A stretch of DNA of 64,000 nucleotides from Aequorivita marisscotiae. GTDB taxonomy: Bacteria > Bacteroidota > Bacteroidia > Flavobacteriales > Flavobacteriaceae. The number at the start of each line of letters is the position of its first letter. Positions within the stretch are counted from its first letter, which is position 1. The stretch covers positions 1,798,001 through 1,862,000 of the forward strand of contig NZ_CP122379.1 in assembly GCF_029814825.1 (NCBI RefSeq). The letters are read 5' to 3'. Both the position numbers and the translations under genes were made by a program. The notes below the pieces were generated by a model. The model had not been told where the DNA came from, searched no databases, and saw only the letters and a program-made list of their open reading frames with translations. Of the stretch, positions 60,941 through 64,000 are shown one piece after another.

Positions 60941-63061
60941 ATGAAAAAAGCAATTCCCTTTTTGGCAATCGTCCTATTAATTGCAGCTTGCAATGATTCA
61001 AAAAAAAAATCAACTGAAAGTAATGACGAAATGAACAATACCGAAAATCCGCTACTTACTGAAAGCACCTTGCCCTATGAAGCTCCCGATTTTACGAAAA
61101 TTAAAGACGAACACTTTAAACCTGCGATGCTTGAAGGCATAGAACAACAAAAACAAATTGTACTAGAAATAGCAAATAACGAAGAAGAACCCACTTTTGA
61201 AAACACCGTGGTGGCCCTGGAAAAAAGCAGCGAACTTTTAGACCGTTCTTCCCAAATTTTCTATGCGCTTGCTGGCGCCAATACAAACGAAACACTTCAA
61301 GCAGTGGAATCGGAAATGGCGCCGAAATTTGCCGCTCAAAAGGACATGATATATTTGAACGAAAAATTGTTCAACAGGTTTAAAACCCTCTATGATAAAA
61401 AGGAAAGCTTAAACCTAGATGCCGAATCTTTAAAATTACTTGAAAATTATTACGAAGATTTTGAAATTGCGGGGGCAAATCTTTCTGTAGAAGATAAGGA
61501 AAAATTAAAGGTTTATAATGAAAAAATTGCAACCCTAACCACCAAATTTAGTAAAACACTTTTAGACGCAAACAATGCGGGCGCAGTAACGTTTACCAAC
61601 AAAGAAGACCTTTCGGGCGTAGCTCCAGATTTCTTAAAATCTAAAGAAATTGAAGGAGGCAAAGGTTGGTCTATTCCGTTGCAAAATACTACACAACAAC
61701 CATTGTTGCAATCTATGAACAATAGAGCAAGTAGAGAAAAACTGTTTAAAGCAGCGTGGCACAGAGCAGACCAAGGTGAGAACGATACTAGAGAAATAAT
61801 TAAGGAATTAGTAAAAGTGCGTGCCCAAAAAGCAAAACTTTTAGGCTTTAATAATTATGCCGAATGGAGCCTTCAAAAAACAATGGCAAAAACACCCGAA
61901 AATGTAAATAAATTTTTTAGCGGGCTTATTCCTGCTGCAACGGCAAAAGCACAAACTGAATCTGATGAAATTCAGAAAATGATAAATTCTGATGGAAAGG
62001 ATTTTACATTAGAACCGTGGGATTGGAACTATTATGCCGAAATGGTGCGAAAAGAAAAATACGACTTAGATGAAAACCAAATAAAGCCTTATTTTGAATT
62101 ACAAAATGTACTAGAAAAAGGGGTGTTCTATGCTGCGGAAAAACTGTATGGAATAACCTATAAGTCCAGAACCGATATTCCTACCTATCACGAAGATGTA
62201 CGGGTTTATGAGTTGTTTGAAGAAAATGGCGAACCACTGGGACTTTTTTATGCCGATTACTTTGCTAGACCGAGCAAACGTGGCGGCGCTTGGATGAGTA
62301 ATTTTGTTACACAATCAAAATTGTACAATAAAAAACCGGTAATTTATAATGTTTGTAACTATCCAAAACCAGCTGATGGCGAACCTGCGTTACTTACTTA
62401 TGATGAAGTTGAAACCATGTTTCACGAGTTTGGGCACGCCCTTCACGGGTTTTTTGCAGCGCAGCAATACCCATCATTATCTGGAACGGCCGTAGCGCGC
62501 GATTTTGTAGAATTTCCTTCGCAGTTTAATGAAAACTGGGCCCTGTATCCGGAAATTCTAAAAAACTACGCCCTTCACTATAAAACAGGCGAAGAAATTC
62601 CGGAACAATTGATTGACAAAATAAAAGATGCGGGCACATTTAATCAAGGGTATAGTCTAACCGAAAACCTGGCGGCATCTAACCTGGATATGCAATGGCA
62701 CACCATTTCTGCTGATAAGCAAATTGATGATGTAAATGCTTTTGAAGATGCTGCTTTAAATAAAACTAAACTTGATGTTGTTCATGCCGTACCGCCAAGA
62801 TACCGCTCAACTTATTTCTCACATATTTTTGCGGGTGGTTATGCCGCAGGCTATTATTCGTATTCGTGGACAGAAATGTTGCATCACGATGCCTATAACT
62901 GGTTTACAACCCACGGAGGTTTAACACGCGAAAATGGCCAGCGTTTTAGAGACATGGTTCTTTCTAGAGGAAATACATTAAATCTTGAAAAAATGTATAA
63001 AGATTGGCGTGGTAGTGACCCAAAAATTGAGCCTATGTTACAGGCTCGCGGGTTGAAATAA
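60941..63061 (+). CDS. M3 family metallopeptidase, lipoprotein
   Basis: 706 residues. The signal peptide ends LLIAAC at about residue 17, followed by NDSKKKS. The catalytic zinc motif HEFGH (in TMFHEFGHALHGFF, about 492-505) is followed by the family's downstream Glu region (DFVEFPSQFNENW). It matches peptidyl-dipeptidase Dcp / oligopeptidase A. Most M3 enzymes are cytosolic or periplasmic; here the lipobox puts it on a membrane. It would cleave dipeptides from peptides, complementing the M28 and S46 peptidases in this window. Confidence 0.93.
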   Translation: MKKAIPFLAIVLLIAACNDSKKKSTESNDEMNNTENPLLTESTLPYEAPDFTKIKDEHFKPAMLEGIEQQKQIVLEIANNEEEPTFENTVVALEKSSELLDRSSQIFYALAGANTNETLQAVESEMAPKFAAQKDMIYLNEKLFNRFKTLYDKKESLNLDAESLKLLENYYEDFEIAGANLSVEDKEKLKVYNEKIATLTTKFSKTLLDANNAGAVTFTNKEDLSGVAPDFLKSKEIEGGKGWSIPLQNTTQQPLLQSMNNRASREKLFKAAWHRADQGENDTREIIKELVKVRAQKAKLLGFNNYAEWSLQKTMAKTPENVNKFFSGLIPAATAKAQTESDEIQKMINSDGKDFTLEPWDWNYYAEMVRKEKYDLDENQIKPYFELQNVLEKGVFYAAEKLYGITYKSRTDIPTYHEDVRVYELFEENGEPLGLFYADYFARPSKRGGAWMSNFVTQSKLYNKKPVIYNVCNYPKPADGEPALLTYDEVETMFHEFGHALHGFFAAQQYPSLSGTAVARDFVEFPSQFNENWALYPEILKNYALHYKTGEEIPEQLIDKIKDAGTFNQGYSLTENLAASNLDMQWHTISADKQIDDVNAFEDAALNKTKLDVVHAVPPRYRSTYFSHIFAGGYAAGYYSYSWTEMLHHDAYNWFTTHGGLTRENGQRFRDMVLSRGNTLNLEKMYKDWRGSDPKIEPMLQARGLK

Positions 63062-63072
63062 CAAAAAAAGAA

Positions 63073-63121
63073 AACCACTAATCCACGAATAGTCTTTACA
63101 ATTATTCGTGGATTAGTGGTT
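63073..63121. terminator. Long bidirectional hairpin (19 bp) between M3 and S46 genes
   Basis: A perfect 19-base inverted repeat (63073-63091 and 63103-63121) with an 11-base loop separates the convergent peptidase genes. The core CCACGAATA/TATTCGTGG also occurs near 47466. It is longer than the other terminators here and not GC-rich, so it may be a dispersed repeat reused as terminator. Confidence 0.75.
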
Positions 63122-63128
63122 AATACTG

Positions 63129-64000
63129 TTACTTCTTCTTTTTAGAATTTTTCTTATCCTTCTTTGGGTGTACCAATTTCATCTCTTCAATTAAATTGGT
63201 GGCGCCTGCGTATTTATCTACTATAAAAAGTACGTATCGAATATCTACCATAATGTTGCGCGATAGGGCAGGGTCATAATAAAAATCGCTCATTGTACCT
63301 TCCCAAACGCGGTCAAAATTTAGACCTATTAAATTTCCGTGTGCATCAATAGCTGGGCTACCGCTATTGCCACCCGTTGTATGATTGGTTCCAATAAAGT
63401 TAACGGCCATCTTGCCGTTTTCGCCATACTGGCCGTAGTCTTTCGCTTCAAAAAGATCGATAAGCTTTTGCGGCACATCAAATTCATAATCGCCAGGTAC
63501 GTATTTTTGAATTACTCCTTCCAAATGCGTTACAGGCTCGTAATACACGGCATCTGCGGGAGAGTAACCCGCCACTTTTCCATAGGTTACTCGCAAGGTA
63601 CTGTTGGCATTGGGAAAGATGCGTGCGTCCTTTGGACTTAGTTCAAGCAAGGCTTTCATATAATCACGCTGCAACCCTGAAATTTTTAAATCTAATTCTT
63701 CGTATTTCGGGGCAACTTTTTCAAAATAAGCATCTGCCATTTCTGCTACTATTTTAAAACCTGGGTCATTATTCAACTTTGCTAAAACTGTTTCAGCATC
63801 GCCTGCTAACAGCTCTTTAACCGAGGTGTAATCTACCAAAGCAGAGTTGGTATAAACGTTATTTGTTAGTTGTTGTGCGTTTAAATTTTTAAATGAAGCT
63901 GGTAAAAAGTGATCTGCAACCCCTTCAGCGTAGAGCGCAATTAATGCTTCAAACACTTCTTTGTCTACTTGCTGGTTGTAATCTTTGTAATGACTTTCAA
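63129..64000 (-). CDS. S46 family peptidase (DPP7/DPP11-like), C-terminal part
   Basis: 290 residues, open to the right edge of the window, so the N terminus is missing. GTNHTTGGNSGSPAIDAHG contains the nucleophile serine (NSGS) of clan PA family S46, and GLNFDRVWEGTMSDFYYDP and NIMVDIRYVLFIVDKYAG are characteristic of it. These periplasmic dipeptidyl peptidases remove dipeptides from peptide N termini, often after acidic or hydrophobic residues. The tail ends in lysines (KKDKKNSKKKK). Confidence 0.9.
   Translation of the reverse strand, partial: ESHYKDYNQQVDKEVFEALIALYAEGVADHFLPASFKNLNAQQLTNNVYTNSALVDYTSVKELLAGDAETVLAKLNNDPGFKIVAEMADAYFEKVAPKYEELDLKISGLQRDYMKALLELSPKDARIFPNANSTLRVTYGKVAGYSPADAVYYEPVTHLEGVIQKYVPGDYEFDVPQKLIDLFEAKDYGQYGENGKMAVNFIGTNHTTGGNSGSPAIDAHGNLIGLNFDRVWEGTMSDFYYDPALSRNIMVDIRYVLFIVDKYAGATNLIEEMKLVHPKKDKKNSKKKK

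Overview
The window looks like chromosomal DNA of a member of the Flavobacteriaceae (Bacteroidota). The evidence is low GC with long AT-rich intergenic gaps, three proteins with C-terminal type IX secretion (T9SS) sorting domains, lipoproteins with acidic residues right after the lipobox cysteine, a DnaJ with only the inner zinc centre, a long SecA without the zinc-binding tail, TPR-transmembrane-AraC regulators, promoter boxes of the TAnnTTTG type, several TTG/GTG starts and almost no Shine-Dalgarno sequences. I cannot name the genus. I see no rRNA, tRNA, CRISPR array, prophage or complete insertion sequence. Most of the window is core genome in a genus-typical arrangement.

Layout. 1-2400: two surface lipoproteins, a small membrane protein and a MazG-like pyrophosphohydrolase. 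2460-6585: branched-chain aminotransferase (ilvE), a DUF4920 lipoprotein, the tRNA methyltransferase MnmD, a TIGR01777 epimerase and a YceI lipoprotein. 6690-8400: grpE-dnaJ behind a sequence matching a sigma-54 (-24/-12) promoter. 8752-15456: an ABC exporter pair, then an outer-membrane protein, a sigma-54-type response regulator and a PPK2 kinase packed as an operon, then an M28 peptidase. 15463-20878, minus strand: DUF1853, RlmF, AAA ATPase, DUF1801, a small disordered protein and an ABC exporter. 20978-23247: MATE pump, small protein, PAP2 phosphatase. 23309-27344: GT39, LAB_N-type and GT2 genes overlapping in one operon, plus a divergent nucleotide-sugar epimerase, which suggests lipid A or envelope glycan decoration. 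27341-29532: MeaB, Ohr and a four-helix-bundle protein. 29680-32204: an ECF sigma factor, an anti-sigma-like protein and an exported protein with an 11-residue repeat.

32300-42253 is the most interesting part. On the minus strand a three-gene module occurs twice in a row: a trans-envelope TPR-TM-AraC regulator, a TPR-TM partner of near-identical length in both copies, and a T9SS-secreted protein with HAF-like repeats. I suggest a duplicated signalling unit that couples a periplasmic TPR sensor pair to a secreted product.

42330-42540 holds a small repeat-rich element with terminal inverted repeats, probably non-autonomous. 42613-52641, minus strand: DUF1579, DUF4199, secA, DUF2795, cobalamin adenosyltransferase, two tiny membrane-protein reading frames, a LolD/MacB-like ATPase, a methyltransferase and an ABC-F ATPase. 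52858-64000: a UDG-like protein, a large FG-GAP/ASPIC lipoprotein, a 1264-residue T9SS protein with duplicated domains, an M3 metallopeptidase lipoprotein and the C-terminal part of an S46 serine peptidase cut by the window edge.
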